A model generated the notes under the pieces. That model saw only the letters and a list, made by a program, of their open reading frames with translations, had not been told where the DNA came from and did not search any database. Position numbers and translations under genes: made by a program. A stretch of DNA of 64,000 nt from contig JIAB01000001.1 of NCBI GenBank assembly GCA_000687975.1, forward strand, positions 2,146,001 through 2,210,000, given 5' to 3'. Position 1 is the stretch's first letter; every line of letters starts with the position of its first letter. Origin of the DNA: Lachnospiraceae bacterium AC2031. GTDB taxonomy: Bacteria > Bacillota > Clostridia > Lachnospirales > Lachnospiraceae. Positions 44,203 through 52,861 of this stretch are shown one piece after another.

Positions 44203-45308
44203 TGATTGCTACCTTTCTTGAGATACATGTTTTCGATAGTCTTAAGCTGATCTAAACTATTTTGTTTTGATGTTTTATCTCCAACAGTAGAAAGCTTTCT
44301 CATAGCGTGAATTTCATCTTGGGCTGCTATATCAGCGATACTGTGAACGTTTGCTCTATGCCAGCTCTGCAGGATTCCGTTAACATATGGGAATGTTGCA
44401 TCGTTTGGCTTCTGAGTGATAGCCCTGTTACAAGCCTCAATAATTATTGTATCAGAGAAATCAAACTCATTTGTCCAAGTGTTTATAAACTGCTTCTCTA
44501 CAGGAGCAGGAGATATACGATTTGTGATACCAAGAGTCTTGAGGATCTTGGTGTAAAGTGTAAGGAAGCGGTCGGTATATTCCTCAGCATCAGTACGATT
44601 TGTGATGCCCTCTTCATACCAGTTCTTTGCAACCTTTTCAATGTAGCTGAAACTTGTCTTCTTAATTCCTGCACAATACTCAAGCAGGTACTCACAAAGG
44701 TCAAATGAAAATCCCAGCTGATCCTTTATATAAATAAGAGAGTTAAGCTCCTTCTGAGCCAGGTCACGGTTGCAGTATGCTTCAGCTTCACTGATGAGAT
44801 TCTTGATCTCAGGATCACGCTGCAGACCTACAAGGGCATCAGGAGTTGGCTGCTTCTTTCTTGGGGCACGAAGAGTTTCCTCGTGTGCTTCGGCTGCCTC
44901 AGTCTGTGGTTCTTCCTGAACTGTCTTCTGAGCTTCCTCACGGGCTGCCTTTCTGCTTCCGGATTCGAACTTAAGATCTACAACCTTAAGCTGTGAGCTA
45001 AGGTCAGGATCTGGACTCTGGAGAGTCTTAAGTACGATACCCACAATCTCCTTATCTTCATTATAACGAAGAGAGAGTGCGTCTTCTTTGATCCAGTACT
45101 TGATTCCACGGCACACATCCTTTTCGGTGCAGTTGAGTGCATCGGCGATGTCACTGATCAGAATCTTACGCCCTGTAGAGCAGAGCATGGCAAGGTACAG
45201 ATAGAGCTTTACGAAATCTCCGTTAGCATCCGCCATATAGTACTCAATAAAGACGTTTGATATATTTGTAAATCCCTCTTTTTCGGAGATTATGCTAATT
45301 TCACCCAT
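44199..45308 (-). CDS. DnaD-domain replication initiation protein
   Basis: The 369-residue protein has an N-terminal winged-helix region (about residues 15-95: LYLYLAMLCSTGRKILISDIADALNCTEKDV), an Ala/Glu-rich linker (about 120-155), and two DnaD/DnaB_2-type domains (about 160-240 and 245-330). The second ends with the YVNGILQSW motif typical of DnaD. It couples with the DnaC-like gene by an ATGA overlap. A clear minus-strand promoter lies upstream. In Bacillus, DnaD helps remodel origin DNA for helicase loading. Confidence 0.9.
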   Translation of the reverse strand: MGEISIISEKEGFTNISNVFIEYYMADANGDFVKLYLYLAMLCSTGRKILISDIADALNCTEKDVCRGIKYWIKEDALSLRYNEDKEIVGIVLKTLQSPDPDLSSQLKVVDLKFESGSRKAAREEAQKTVQEEPQTEAAEAHEETLRAPRKKQPTPDALVGLQRDPEIKNLISEAEAYCNRDLAQKELNSLIYIKDQLGFSFDLCEYLLEYCAGIKKTSFSYIEKVAKNWYEEGITNRTDAEEYTDRFLTLYTKILKTLGITNRISPAPVEKQFINTWTNEFDFSDTIIIEACNRAITQKPNDATFPYVNGILQSWHRANVHSIADIAAQDEIHAMRKLSTVGDKTSKQNSLDQLKTIENMYLKKGSNQ

Positions 45309-45387
45309 AATAATTACAACCTTTTTTAAGCTATTTTTTTCTTCTCTTTTTAGCTTTAAATTCTTTCTCTTTTTTTAGTGCTTCTGC

Positions 45388-45416
45388 ATTGTAACAAAAG
45401 TCGATTTCAATTGCAA
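45388..45416 (-). promoter_or_regulatory. Promoter of the dnaD-dnaC-prs unit
   Basis: On the minus strand TTGCAA (complement of 45411-45416) and TACAAT (complement of 45388-45393) are 17 bases apart, about 80 bases before the dnaD ATG. Confidence 0.7.
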
Positions 45417-45509
45417 ACACCCAGAGGCGTGTATAGTGGTAGATAAGGGGTGTGTTGAAATTGTTCATAATGTTGAAAAGTGAGATCCAAAGTTTGCAAC
45501 TGACTAAAA

Positions 45510-45539
45510 CAGGACATTTCCTCGAAAGAAAATGTCCTG
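45510..45539. terminator. Hairpin downstream of murC
   Basis: CAGGACATTT pairs with AAATGTCCTG. On the minus strand TTTTAG follows, so it may end the murC transcript about 70 bases after the stop. The rest of 45309-45609 holds only the dnaD promoter and AT-rich sequence. Confidence 0.6.
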
Positions 45540-45609
45540 ACAACTTGTTGATAATTATCAAATTTAGTTTACATAACTGAGTTAAATATTTTGTGGGCTT
45601 TGTTGATAA

Positions 45610-47001
45610 CTATTTTTTAAGTAGCTCCATTCCCAAGGAATCTATGTTTCCGGCACCCATAGTTATTAACATGTCATTGTTTTTTGAAAATTTTTCAAAA
45701 TATTTTTTTATCTCTTCGAAGCTTCCGAGATATACTGCATCACAACCCAGATTTTTCAGTTCATTTTCCAGATCCTTGGATGAAACTGAACCGTCATCCT
45801 TCTCTCTTGCAGCGTAGATATCTGCCAGAAGAACGTGGTCTGAAACTGAAAGAGCCTTTGCGAAATCTTTAAGATGAGCCTTTGTTCTTGAATATGTGTG
45901 AGGCTGGAATGCAACCCAAAGCTCAGACTTCTTTACAGAGTTTGCTACAGCCAGAGAAGCGCTGATCTCTGTTGGATGATGTGCATAATCATCTATAACT
46001 ATAACGCCGTTATCAGTAGTGCCCTTGTACTGGAAACGTCTGTCGGCACTATGACATTTCTTTAATCCTTCTTTGATATCCTCTAGAGATATTCCTATAT
46101 AGAGGGAAGCTGCGATAGCAGAAAGTGAATTAACTGCATTGTGCTCGCCGGTTACGGAAAGTGTAACTTCTCCCTTATCTTCGCCGTTAATGTAAAGCTC
46201 GTAAGCTGCATTTCCCAGTTCGTTCAGATGAATATTGCGGGCTTCGAAGTCATTTCCCTCGTTCTTGCCAAATGTAAATACCTTGATGTCCTTATTCGAA
46301 ACAGCTTCAATAACCTGGTCGCGGTACTTCATGTCGCCGTTTACGATAAGTGCTCCGCCTTCGCGGGTCTTAGTAGCAAATGTAGCAAATGAAGCTGCTA
46401 TATTTTCGATGTTCTTGAAGAAGTCAAGATGATCATTATCTACATTTAATATGATACTTGCGTATGGTCTGAATTCATGGTAGCTGTTGGTGTACTCGCA
46501 GGCTTCAGTAACAAAGTAGTCAGAGTTGCCGACACGAATGTTGCCGTTGATCTCATTTAGGTGTCCTCCTATAGATATAGTAGGATCTGTTCCAGCCTCC
46601 AGCATGATGTATGACATCATTGAAGTAGTAGTGGTTTTTCCGTGAGTACCAGCTACTGCAACGCTGTACTTGTAGTTATCCATAAGCTGTCCAAGAAGCT
46701 GAGCTCTTGTGAGAAGAGGGATGTTTCGACGCTGAACCTCAACAAATTCTTCATTATCAGGATGAATGGCAGCTGTATAAACTACAAAGTCAATATCGTC
46801 TGAGATGTTGGATGCTACCTGTCCGTAGAAAACTTTGATGCCGCCTGCTTCCAGACTCTTTGTTGTATCGGATTCCTTCATATCAGAACCAGATACGGTA
46901 AAGCCGTCATTTTTAAGGATCTCAGCAAGACCGCTCATGCTTACTCCGCCAATGCCAATAAAATGTGCGTGGCAAGGTTTATTAAAATCTACTTTATACA
47001 T
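45610..47001 (-). CDS. murC: UDP-N-acetylmuramate--L-alanine ligase
   Basis: The 463-residue cytosolic ligase adds L-Ala to UDP-MurNAc, the first stem-peptide step. It shows HFIGIGGVSMSGLAEIL at the N-terminus, the ATP loop GTHGKTTTTSM (about residue 108), EACEYTNSYHEFRP, and the C-terminal DDYAHHPTEI and FQPHTYSR motifs. Length matches the family. An AAAGGAAG site supports the ATG. It is a single gene under its own promoter. Confidence 0.96.
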   Translation of the reverse strand: MYKVDFNKPCHAHFIGIGGVSMSGLAEILKNDGFTVSGSDMKESDTTKSLEAGGIKVFYGQVASNISDDIDFVVYTAAIHPDNEEFVEVQRRNIPLLTRAQLLGQLMDNYKYSVAVAGTHGKTTTTSMMSYIMLEAGTDPTISIGGHLNEINGNIRVGNSDYFVTEACEYTNSYHEFRPYASIILNVDNDHLDFFKNIENIAASFATFATKTREGGALIVNGDMKYRDQVIEAVSNKDIKVFTFGKNEGNDFEARNIHLNELGNAAYELYINGEDKGEVTLSVTGEHNAVNSLSAIAASLYIGISLEDIKEGLKKCHSADRRFQYKGTTDNGVIVIDDYAHHPTEISASLAVANSVKKSELWVAFQPHTYSRTKAHLKDFAKALSVSDHVLLADIYAAREKDDGSVSSKDLENELKNLGCDAVYLGSFEEIKKYFEKFSKNNDMLITMGAGNIDSLGMELLKK

Positions 47002-47052
47002 GGTATTTACTTCCTTTACAAAATAAATTTCCTTAATCTTTTTAACCGGTTT

Positions 47053-47081
47053 ATTCTATCACATTTCTTTTTTTTATTAAA
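47053..47081 (-). promoter_or_regulatory. Promoter of murC
   Basis: On the minus strand TTTAAT (complement of 47076-47081) and TAGAAT (complement of 47053-47058) are 17 bases apart with an A-rich spacer. Confidence 0.55.
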
Positions 47082-47128
47082 GAGTGAATAAAAATTAAAA
47101 AAATTAATGGTGCCCACAGCGAAAACCC

Positions 47129-47156
47129 TTGACATTCTAGGTGCTAGGGGTAAAAT
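47129..47156 (+). promoter_or_regulatory. Promoter of ilvE
   Basis: TTGACA (47129-47134) and TAAAAT (47151-47156) are 16 bases apart. The spacer contains CTAGGTGCTAG, a small palindrome that could be an operator. No T-box or peptide leader is visible. Confidence 0.7.
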
Positions 47157-47195
47157 TAAAGAAGTTATTTTGTGAAAAACGAAGGAGATAAGGTT

Positions 47196-48221
47196 ATGGC
47201 TAAGAAAGATATCGACTGGGGTAGCCTCGGATTTGGATATGTTAAAACCGATGCTAGCTACGTATCAAACTTTAAGAATGGTGCGTGGGATGATGGTGTG
47301 ATCACACCTGATCATAATATTACAATGAGTGAATGTGCTTGCGTACTTCATTACTCACAGTCCTGCTTCGAAGGACTTAAGGCATATGAGACAGAGGATG
47401 GACATATTGTTACATTTCGTCCTGACCTCAACGCTCAGAGAATGATGGATACATGCGAGAGACTTGAGATGGCTGTATTCCCTAAGGAGAGATTCCTTGA
47501 TGCAGTTGATAAGGTAGTTCTTGCAAATGAGGACTGGGTACCTCCTTTCGGAAGTGGCGCAACACTTTATATAAGACCTTTTATGTTCGGTTCAAATGAA
47601 GTCATCGGCGTTAAGCCAGCTGATGAGTATCAGTTCAGAATCCTTACAACACCTGTTGGTCCTTACTTCAAGGGCGGCCAGAAGGCTATTACAATAAGAA
47701 TAAGTGATTTCGATAGAGCAGCTCCTCACGGAACTGGTCATATCAAGGCTGGTCTTAACTATGCTATGTCACTTCATGCTATAGTTGATGCACACAAGAA
47801 TGGTTTTGATGAGAACCTCTATCTTGATCCAGCAACAAGAACTAAGGTAGAAGAGACTGGTGGAGCAAATGTTATCTTTATTAAGGGTAATAAGTTTATT
47901 ACTCCAAAGTCTAGCAGTATTCTTCCTTCAGTTACAAGACGTTCACTTGAGATAGTAGCAAAAGACTACTTAGGTCTTGAGGTTGAAGAGAGAGAAGTAT
48001 TCTTTGATGAGGTTGCTTCATTTGATGAGTGTGGTCTTTGCGGTACTGCTGCAGTTATCTCACCTGTTAGAGCAATCAATGATCATGGAAATGAGATCGT
48101 ATTCCCAGGCAGCAAGGATGGTTCAGTAGGACCTACAATCCAGAAGCTGTATGATACTCTTACTGGTATTCAGATGCACAAGATTGAAGGACCAGAAGGT
48201 TGGGTGCACGTAATCAAATAA
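47196..48221 (+). CDS. ilvE: Branched-chain amino acid aminotransferase
   Basis: The 341-residue PLP enzyme catalyses the last step of Val, Leu and Ile synthesis. It has the class IV fold: HYSQSCFEGLKAYE, RMMDTCERLEM, TLYIRPFMFG, the PLP lysine in GTGHIKAGLNYAMS and the VEETGGANVIFI and CGTAAVISPV motifs. The ATG at 47196 follows GAAGGAGAT; an in-frame GTG at 47172 lies on that ribosome site and is rejected. It is monocistronic, ending in a hairpin of the ATGAGTCA family. Confidence 0.96.
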   Translation: MAKKDIDWGSLGFGYVKTDASYVSNFKNGAWDDGVITPDHNITMSECACVLHYSQSCFEGLKAYETEDGHIVTFRPDLNAQRMMDTCERLEMAVFPKERFLDAVDKVVLANEDWVPPFGSGATLYIRPFMFGSNEVIGVKPADEYQFRILTTPVGPYFKGGQKAITIRISDFDRAAPHGTGHIKAGLNYAMSLHAIVDAHKNGFDENLYLDPATRTKVEETGGANVIFIKGNKFITPKSSSILPSVTRRSLEIVAKDYLGLEVEEREVFFDEVASFDECGLCGTAAVISPVRAINDHGNEIVFPGSKDGSVGPTIQKLYDTLTGIQMHKIEGPEGWVHVIK

Positions 48222-48232
48222 TTCGGATATTG

Positions 48233-48271
48233 ATGAGTCAATTTTCCTTTGGGGGAATTGGCTCATTTTTT
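48233..48271 (+). terminator. Terminator built on the ATGAGTCA hairpin, copy 3
   Basis: ATGAGTCAATT (from 48233) pairs with AATTGGCTCAT (ending at 48266), followed by TTTTTT. It terminates ilvE. Confidence 0.82.
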
Positions 48272-48278
48272 GCTTTTC

Positions 48279-48307
48279 TTGACAAAAGAAGGGCTAATAA
48301 TTATTAT
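48279..48307 (+). promoter_or_regulatory. Promoter of the lipoprotein-exporter operon
   Basis: Consensus TTGACA (48279-48284) and TATTAT (48302-48307) are exactly 17 bases apart, 56 bases before the lipoprotein ATG. Confidence 0.8.
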
Positions 48308-48362
48308 TGTTACGAGTAAATAGCTGTATCAAAAATACATTGTATGTAGAAAGAAACTATTT

Positions 48363-48881
48363 ATGAAGAGTTATGTATTATCTATAGTAAAGAAAGTATC
48401 AATCATACTGATAGCATGTATGATGCTGGCTGGACTTACATCCTGTGGTGAAACTACCAAGACTGTTAAGTCCGAAGATATGAAGATTACTCTTAGCAAA
48501 GAGTATCAGAAGGGAACTCTTGCAAATGCTACCTGGTACTACACAAGTCCTGATAGTATAGCGATGGGTATAAGATCCCTGAAGGATGATGTGGAAAAGA
48601 GTGGTCTTGAAGTAAATTCGGCATCTGATTATGCTGAGGCTTATATAAAAGCCAACAATATCCCTGGTTCTCCTAAGGTGGAAAGCCGTGAGGGTTATGT
48701 TTATTTTACTTATAAGAAGAAGATATCCGGTACAGATTATTCGTACCTTAGCTGTGTATACGATCATGATGATGAGTACTGGCTCATCAACTTTGCTTGC
48801 TATAAGGAGCTTTACGGCGAGTACAAAAATGAATTCTTTAAGTCTGCTGATTCTGTAACCTTTACAGAAAAAAGCGAATAG
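48363..48881 (+). CDS. Putative lipoprotein, function unknown
   Basis: The 172-residue protein has a type II signal peptide: basic MKSYVLSIVKK, a hydrophobic core and lipobox LTSC ending near residue 28. It would be lipid-anchored outside the membrane. The mature part (about 145 residues) is a small alpha/beta domain with YTSPDSIAMGIRSLKDD and SYLSCVYDHDDEYW; I do not recognise the family. It leads an operon with a Wzm/Wzt-type exporter 9 bases downstream, so an envelope role is likely but only inferred. Confidence 0.82.
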   Translation: MKSYVLSIVKKVSIILIACMMLAGLTSCGETTKTVKSEDMKITLSKEYQKGTLANATWYYTSPDSIAMGIRSLKDDVEKSGLEVNSASDYAEAYIKANNIPGSPKVESREGYVYFTYKKKISGTDYSYLSCVYDHDDEYWLINFACYKELYGEYKNEFFKSADSVTFTEKSE

Positions 48882-48890
48882 GATCTTTGA

Positions 48891-49697
48891 ATGAACAAGG
48901 ATGAATTAACAACTAACGAGAAGGCCCGTAAGAAGGAAAGGTTTCTGCAGAACAGATTTATACTTGCGGAGCTTGTAAAGAAGGGCATACGTCTTAAATA
49001 TCGTAGATCATATCTAGGAATTCTCTGGTCGCTTCTTGAACCACTTCTATCTATGATAGTTCTTACTATTGTATTTGGAACACTGATGGGTGAGAAGACA
49101 AGAGAGTTCCCTGTTTATATACTATCAGGAAGGCTGCTCTACAGCTGCTTTTCTCAGTCCACAACTGCAGCTCTGAAGTCCATAAGAGCTAACAGTTCTA
49201 TAATAAAGAAGGTATACGTACCAAAGATGCTGTACCCTCTATCATCTATTCTTTTCAACTATGTAATATTTTTAATATCACTTATAGTACTGGCACTTGT
49301 GGCAGTAGTACTTGGAGTTTACCCAACTCTGTATCTGTTCCAGGCAATTGTTAGTCTTTTTGTACTATTATTACTCAGCCTTGGATGCGGACTTATTCTT
49401 TCAACAGTTGGAGTATTCTTTAGAGATATGGAGTACCTGTGGAATGTAGGCCTTATGATGATAATGTACACATCAGCTATATTCTACCGTGCAAAGAAGC
49501 TTCTCGGAAGCAGATGGAGCTTTGTTCTTAAAGCTAATCCGCTATTCTGTGTTATAGAGAATTTTAGAAGTGCAGTATTTGGTGAGGCAATGAACCTCAA
49601 GTACCTTGCGTACTCATTTACATTTAGCGTTGTTGCAATACTTGTAGGAATCCTCATCTTCAAGAAGAATGAAGATAAGTTTATCCTGGAGATTTAG
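48891..49697 (+). CDS. ABC-2 type exporter permease for polysaccharide or teichoic acid (Wzm/TagG-like)
   Basis: The 268-residue permease has six membrane helices and the ABC-2 core: KYRRSYLGILWSLLEPLLSM near residue 40, FGTLMGEKTREFPVYILSG, then KKVYVPKMLYPLSSIL and the late NPLFCVIENFRSAVFG. These match O-antigen or teichoic-acid exporters. It pairs with the ATPase gene, which starts two bases after its stop. No glycosyltransferases are adjacent, so the polymer is not identified. Confidence 0.9.
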   Translation: MNKDELTTNEKARKKERFLQNRFILAELVKKGIRLKYRRSYLGILWSLLEPLLSMIVLTIVFGTLMGEKTREFPVYILSGRLLYSCFSQSTTAALKSIRANSSIIKKVYVPKMLYPLSSILFNYVIFLISLIVLALVAVVLGVYPTLYLFQAIVSLFVLLLLSLGCGLILSTVGVFFRDMEYLWNVGLMMIMYTSAIFYRAKKLLGSRWSFVLKANPLFCVIENFRSAVFGEAMNLKYLAYSFTFSVVAILVGILIFKKNEDKFILEI

Positions 49698-49699
49698 TT

Positions 49700-50440
49700 A
49701 TGAGCGAAACAGTACTAAGGGTTGAAGATGTTAGTATGCGTTTTAACCTAAGTAAAGAAAAGCATGATTCTCTGAAGGAATACTTTATTGCCCTTATGAA
49801 GAAGCAGCTTATCATGAATGAGTTCTGGGCTTTAAAGGATGTGTCCTTTGAGATAGAGAAGGGGGATCGTCTGGGTATCCTTGGATTTAATGGTGCGGGA
49901 AAGTCTACACTGCTCAAGGTTATCGCAGGCGTCTTTAAGCCTACACAGGGAAAGGTCTATAGAGAAGGAGTTCTTGCTCCTCTGATCGAGCTGGGAGCGG
50001 GATTTGATCCTCAGTATACAGGTCTGGAGAATATCTATCTTTATGGAGCCTGTCTTGGATATAGTCATAAGTTTATAGATGAGAAGCTGCAGGAGATCGT
50101 GGATTTTTCTGAGCTTAAAGATTTTATAGATGTTCCACTTAAGAATTATTCATCTGGTATGAAGGCAAGACTTGGTTTTGCTATCGCTACTATAGTAGAG
50201 CCTGACATGCTTATTCTCGATGAGATCCTTTCTGTAGGTGATGCAAAGTTTAAGAAGAAGAGTGAAGCAAAACTTAGAACTCTTCTTGAAAAGGATGTTA
50301 CAGTTCTTTTTGTATCTCATAATACAGAACAGGTCAGATCGCTTTGCAACAAGGCAATAATCCTTGAAAAGGGTAAGCTTATCGATAGCGGTGATGTGGA
50401 GTCGGTTACCAAGCACTATGAGGAAATGGTAGGCAAATAG
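49700..50440 (+). CDS. ABC exporter ATPase for polysaccharide or teichoic acid (Wzt/TagH-like)
   Basis: The 246-residue ATPase has the long N-terminal strand typical of Wzt/TagH (VEDVSMRFNLSKEKHDSLKEY), Walker A GFNGAGKSTLL, the LIELGAGFDPQYTGLENIYL motif specific to this subfamily, signature YSSGMKARLGFAIA and Walker B LILDEILSVGD. It lacks the C-terminal carbohydrate-binding domain of longer Wzt proteins. It forms a transporter with the upstream permease. Confidence 0.92.
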   Translation: MSETVLRVEDVSMRFNLSKEKHDSLKEYFIALMKKQLIMNEFWALKDVSFEIEKGDRLGILGFNGAGKSTLLKVIAGVFKPTQGKVYREGVLAPLIELGAGFDPQYTGLENIYLYGACLGYSHKFIDEKLQEIVDFSELKDFIDVPLKNYSSGMKARLGFAIATIVEPDMLILDEILSVGDAKFKKKSEAKLRTLLEKDVTVLFVSHNTEQVRSLCNKAIILEKGKLIDSGDVESVTKHYEEMVGK

Positions 50441-50442
50441 GG

Positions 50443-50471
50443 TTGGTAAATACTCTAAAGTATGCTAGAAT
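50443..50471 (+). promoter_or_regulatory. Promoter of uppP
   Basis: TTGGTA (50443-50448) and TAGAAT (50466-50471) are 17 bases apart, beginning directly after the ATPase stop codon and 65 bases before the uppP start. Confidence 0.6.
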
Positions 50472-50535
50472 GATTTTTTGGAAAGTTATTATATTGTTAG
50501 CTTTATTTGTGACGGTCTAAAAACTGGGGGTAATT

Positions 50536-51441
50536 ATGGCTTTTCTTGAATTATTAAAGGTTATATTAATAGGTATAGTAGAAGGAATAACAGAGTGGCT
50601 TCCTATCAGTAGTACTGGTCATATGCTCATTCTGGATGAGTTCCTTAAACTGAACGCAGATCCTGAGTTCAAGGAAATGTTTTTCGTAGTTATACAGCTT
50701 GGTGCTATCATCGCAGTTGTTTATATGTACTGGAGCAAGCTGTGGCCATTTAGAATAGTACGTCCTGAAACAAAGGCTAGCAAGAAGCATGCCAAGAAGG
50801 ATTCTAAGTGGAAGAATGAATATAGAATCGGAAGTATTGGCGTATCAAGACCTGTTATCATGATGTGGGTTAAGGTTATCGTTGCTACAGTTCCAGCTGG
50901 AATCATCGGTATCCTCCTTGATGACTGGATGGATACATATGCACATACTCCTGCAGTTATTGCAGTTGCTCTTATAGTTTATGGTATTCTCTTCATACTT
51001 ATTGAGAAGAGAAATGAGAAGCGCACACCTCATATTACTAAGGTGGGTCAGCTTACATATCTGGATGCCCTTAAGCTGGGCTTATTCCAGTCACTTGCTA
51101 TCGTACCTGGAACATCTAGATCAGGTGCTACAATAGTTGGTGGTCTTACAATGGGTGTTTCAAGAAAGCTTGCTACAGAGTTTTCATTTTTCATGAGCAT
51201 CCCTATCATGTTTGGATGGAGCCTTGTAAAGCTCATAAAGTTTGGATTCCATTACTCAGTTCTTGAGTTCTTTGAAATGGTATTCGGACTTGTAGTTTCA
51301 TTTGTTGTTTCTATCCTCGTAATCAAGTTCCTGATTGGTTACATCAAGAAAAATGACTTCAAGCTTTTTGGCTGGTATCGAATCGGCCTTGGCGCAATTA
51401 TCATCATTGTTTTCTTGATCAAGTCAGTAGTAACTGGCTAG
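50536..51441 (+). CDS. uppP: Undecaprenyl-diphosphatase (BacA type)
   Basis: The 301-residue membrane enzyme recycles undecaprenyl diphosphate to the monophosphate carrier used for peptidoglycan and wall polymers. It has the BacA motifs EGITEWLPISSTGHM near the N-terminus and PGTSRSGATI (about residue 193), with about eight membrane helices. A GGGGGT site lies before the ATG. Its place after an exporter of lipid-linked polymers fits carrier recycling. A roughly 25-residue hydrophilic insert (about residues 73-98) with many Lys follows the second helix, as in other Clostridia. Confidence 0.95.
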   Translation: MAFLELLKVILIGIVEGITEWLPISSTGHMLILDEFLKLNADPEFKEMFFVVIQLGAIIAVVYMYWSKLWPFRIVRPETKASKKHAKKDSKWKNEYRIGSIGVSRPVIMMWVKVIVATVPAGIIGILLDDWMDTYAHTPAVIAVALIVYGILFILIEKRNEKRTPHITKVGQLTYLDALKLGLFQSLAIVPGTSRSGATIVGGLTMGVSRKLATEFSFFMSIPIMFGWSLVKLIKFGFHYSVLEFFEMVFGLVVSFVVSILVIKFLIGYIKKNDFKLFGWYRIGLGAIIIIVFLIKSVVTG

Positions 51442-51481
51442 TCTTCTGGTCGGAACAGGATTTCTTAAAAAATCTCTTGAC

Positions 51482-51505
51482 GAATTAATATTTACTATGG
51501 TATTC
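51482..51505 (+). promoter_or_regulatory. Promoter of the rpmG-secE-nusG-rplKA operon
   Basis: TTGACG (from about 51477) and TATTCT (51501-51506) are 18 bases apart. They would start a leader of roughly 135 bases before rpmG. Confidence 0.6.
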
Positions 51506-51517
51506 TAACCATTGCGT

Positions 51518-51597
51518 TTCTATACGCACTTCTTTTTGTGTGCATTTTAAAGCGGATCCCAGCCGGTACACAGAAGTTACCCTATGTCCGTATAGAA
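51518..51597 (+). promoter_or_regulatory. Structured leader RNA before rpmG
   Basis: TTCTATACG at 51518-51526 is complementary to CGTATAGAA at 51589-51597. They enclose about 60 bases with GC-rich patches (GCGGATCCCAGCCGGTAC). This 80-base closed element sits between promoter and ribosome site and could be an autoregulatory ribosomal-protein leader. The family is not recognised. Confidence 0.5.
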
Positions 51598-51648
51598 GCA
51601 GAGATTAAGATTATAATAATAGAGATATTTTTATGGAGGTGACTCGTC

Positions 51649-51798
51649 ATGCGTGTCAAGATAACTCTCGCTTGTACAGAATGCAAGCAGCGTAACTACA
51701 ATACGACAAAGGAAAAGAAGCTTCACCCAGATAGAGTTGAAACAAAGAAGTACTGCAGATTCTGTGGAAAGCACACTTTACATAAGGAGACCAAATAA
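51649..51798 (+). CDS. rpmG: Ribosomal protein L33
   Basis: The 49-residue protein is part of the large ribosomal subunit near the E site. It begins [17 protein letters not shown] and has both CxxC pairs (CTEC and CRFC), so it is the zinc-binding form. A TGGAGGTG site lies 8 bases before the ATG. Being the first gene before secE and nusG is the usual arrangement in Firmicutes. Confidence 0.97.
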   Translation: MRVKITLACTECKQRNYNTTKEKKLHPDRVETKKYCRFCGKHTLHKETK

Positions 51799-51845
51799 TC
51801 TCACTCGTTGAGGGGTTTTGGTATATTATTTAAGAGGTAGATATT

Positions 51846-52049
51846 ATGTCAGATAAAAAGGAGACATCACCTGCTCTTAAGAAAAGCTGGTTTAAGGAAC
51901 TAAAGGGTGAATTTGCAAAGATAACCTGGCCTGGAAAGAAGCAGCTTGCCAAGGAAGTTACAGTTGTACTTGTATCAGCTATACTTCTTGGTTCTATTAT
52001 AGTTGTAGTAGACTATTTGCTTAACCTGGGTCTTCAGTTTTTATGGTAG
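51846..52049 (+). CDS. secE: SecE, preprotein translocase subunit
   Basis: The 67-residue protein has a short amphipathic helix (WFKELKGEFAKITWPGKKQL, containing the conserved TWP) and a single membrane helix. It clamps SecY in the translocon. An AGAGGT site supports the ATG. nusG follows, its ribosome site overlapping the secE stop. Confidence 0.96.
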   Translation: MSDKKETSPALKKSWFKELKGEFAKITWPGKKQLAKEVTVVLVSAILLGSIIVVVDYLLNLGLQFLW

Positions 52050-52061
52050 GCGGTGATTGAT

Positions 52062-52757
52062 ATGGCAGAAGAAAAGAATTTAGATATAGAAGAAAACATT
52101 TCTGAAGAGGCTGTATCTGAAGAGCTTGTAAGTGAAGAGGCTGTAACAGAGGAATCTGTTTCAGAAGAAGTTGCAGGCGAAGAGACTGCTCAGGAACCAC
52201 CACGTCAGAAGTCTGCTAATGTAAAGCAGCAGGGAGATGACGAACCTCACTGGTATGTTGTTCATACATATTCTGGTTATGAGGAAAAGGTTAAGAAGGA
52301 CATTATGAAGACAATCGAGAACCGTAGACTCGAGGATCAGATGTTCGAAGTAATGGTTCCTACACAGGATGTTACTGAAACAACCAAGAAGGGTACCAAG
52401 AAGACCATATCCAAGAAGCTTTTCCCTGGATATGTTCTTGTTCACATGATTAAAAATGACGTCACATGGTATGTAGTTCGTAATACCCGTGGTGTTACAG
52501 GCTTCGTTGGACCTGGATCAGAACCAGTTCCACTTTCAGACGCAGAGATGGCAAGACTTGGTGTCAAGATGAGTGAGATCAAGATCGATGTTGAAATCGG
52601 CGATAAGATCAAGGTTATATCAGGACCTTGGGCAGGATCAGAAGGAAGCATCAAGACCATCAATCGTACAAAGCAGACAGTTACTATGGATATTGATCTC
52701 TTTGGACGTTCAACAGATGTTGAGATTAATCTGGCTGAAATCCAGAAGCTTAAATAA
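52062..52757 (+). CDS. nusG: NusG transcription factor with an acidic N-terminal extension
   Basis: The 231-residue protein has the NGN domain from about residue 62 (PHWYVVHTYSGYEEKVKKDI, then FPGYVLVHM and VRNTRGVTGFVG) and a C-terminal KOW domain (GDKIKVISGPWAGSEGSI). It binds RNA polymerase and modulates pausing. The first 60 residues are an added tail of SEEAVSEELVSEEAV-like acidic repeats, absent from standard NusG of about 175 residues. I chose the ATG at 52062; an in-frame GTG at 52053 overlaps the AGGCGGTG site. Confidence 0.95.
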   Translation: MAEEKNLDIEENISEEAVSEELVSEEAVTEESVSEEVAGEETAQEPPRQKSANVKQQGDDEPHWYVVHTYSGYEEKVKKDIMKTIENRRLEDQMFEVMVPTQDVTETTKKGTKKTISKKLFPGYVLVHMIKNDVTWYVVRNTRGVTGFVGPGSEPVPLSDAEMARLGVKMSEIKIDVEIGDKIKVISGPWAGSEGSIKTINRTKQTVTMDIDLFGRSTDVEINLAEIQKLK

Positions 52758-52861
52758 TAGTAGTGGTTTACTACTAAGTAGTTAGAGATAAAGTATATTG
52801 CTGCTATATGCAGTTAAATATATGCTGTAGATGTTCTCCTAACCTGGAACATTTATAGTAA

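Noticed and set aside
45331-45561. A 76-codon minus-strand frame upstream of dnaD with a Lys/Arg-rich end
   Set aside because: It overlaps the dnaD promoter, has no ribosome site, and its composition follows from AT-rich intergenic sequence.
47002-47195. A T-box or leader peptide controlling ilvE
   Set aside because: No AGGGTGG motif, no Leu/Val/Ile-rich short frame and no terminator lie between promoter and gene.
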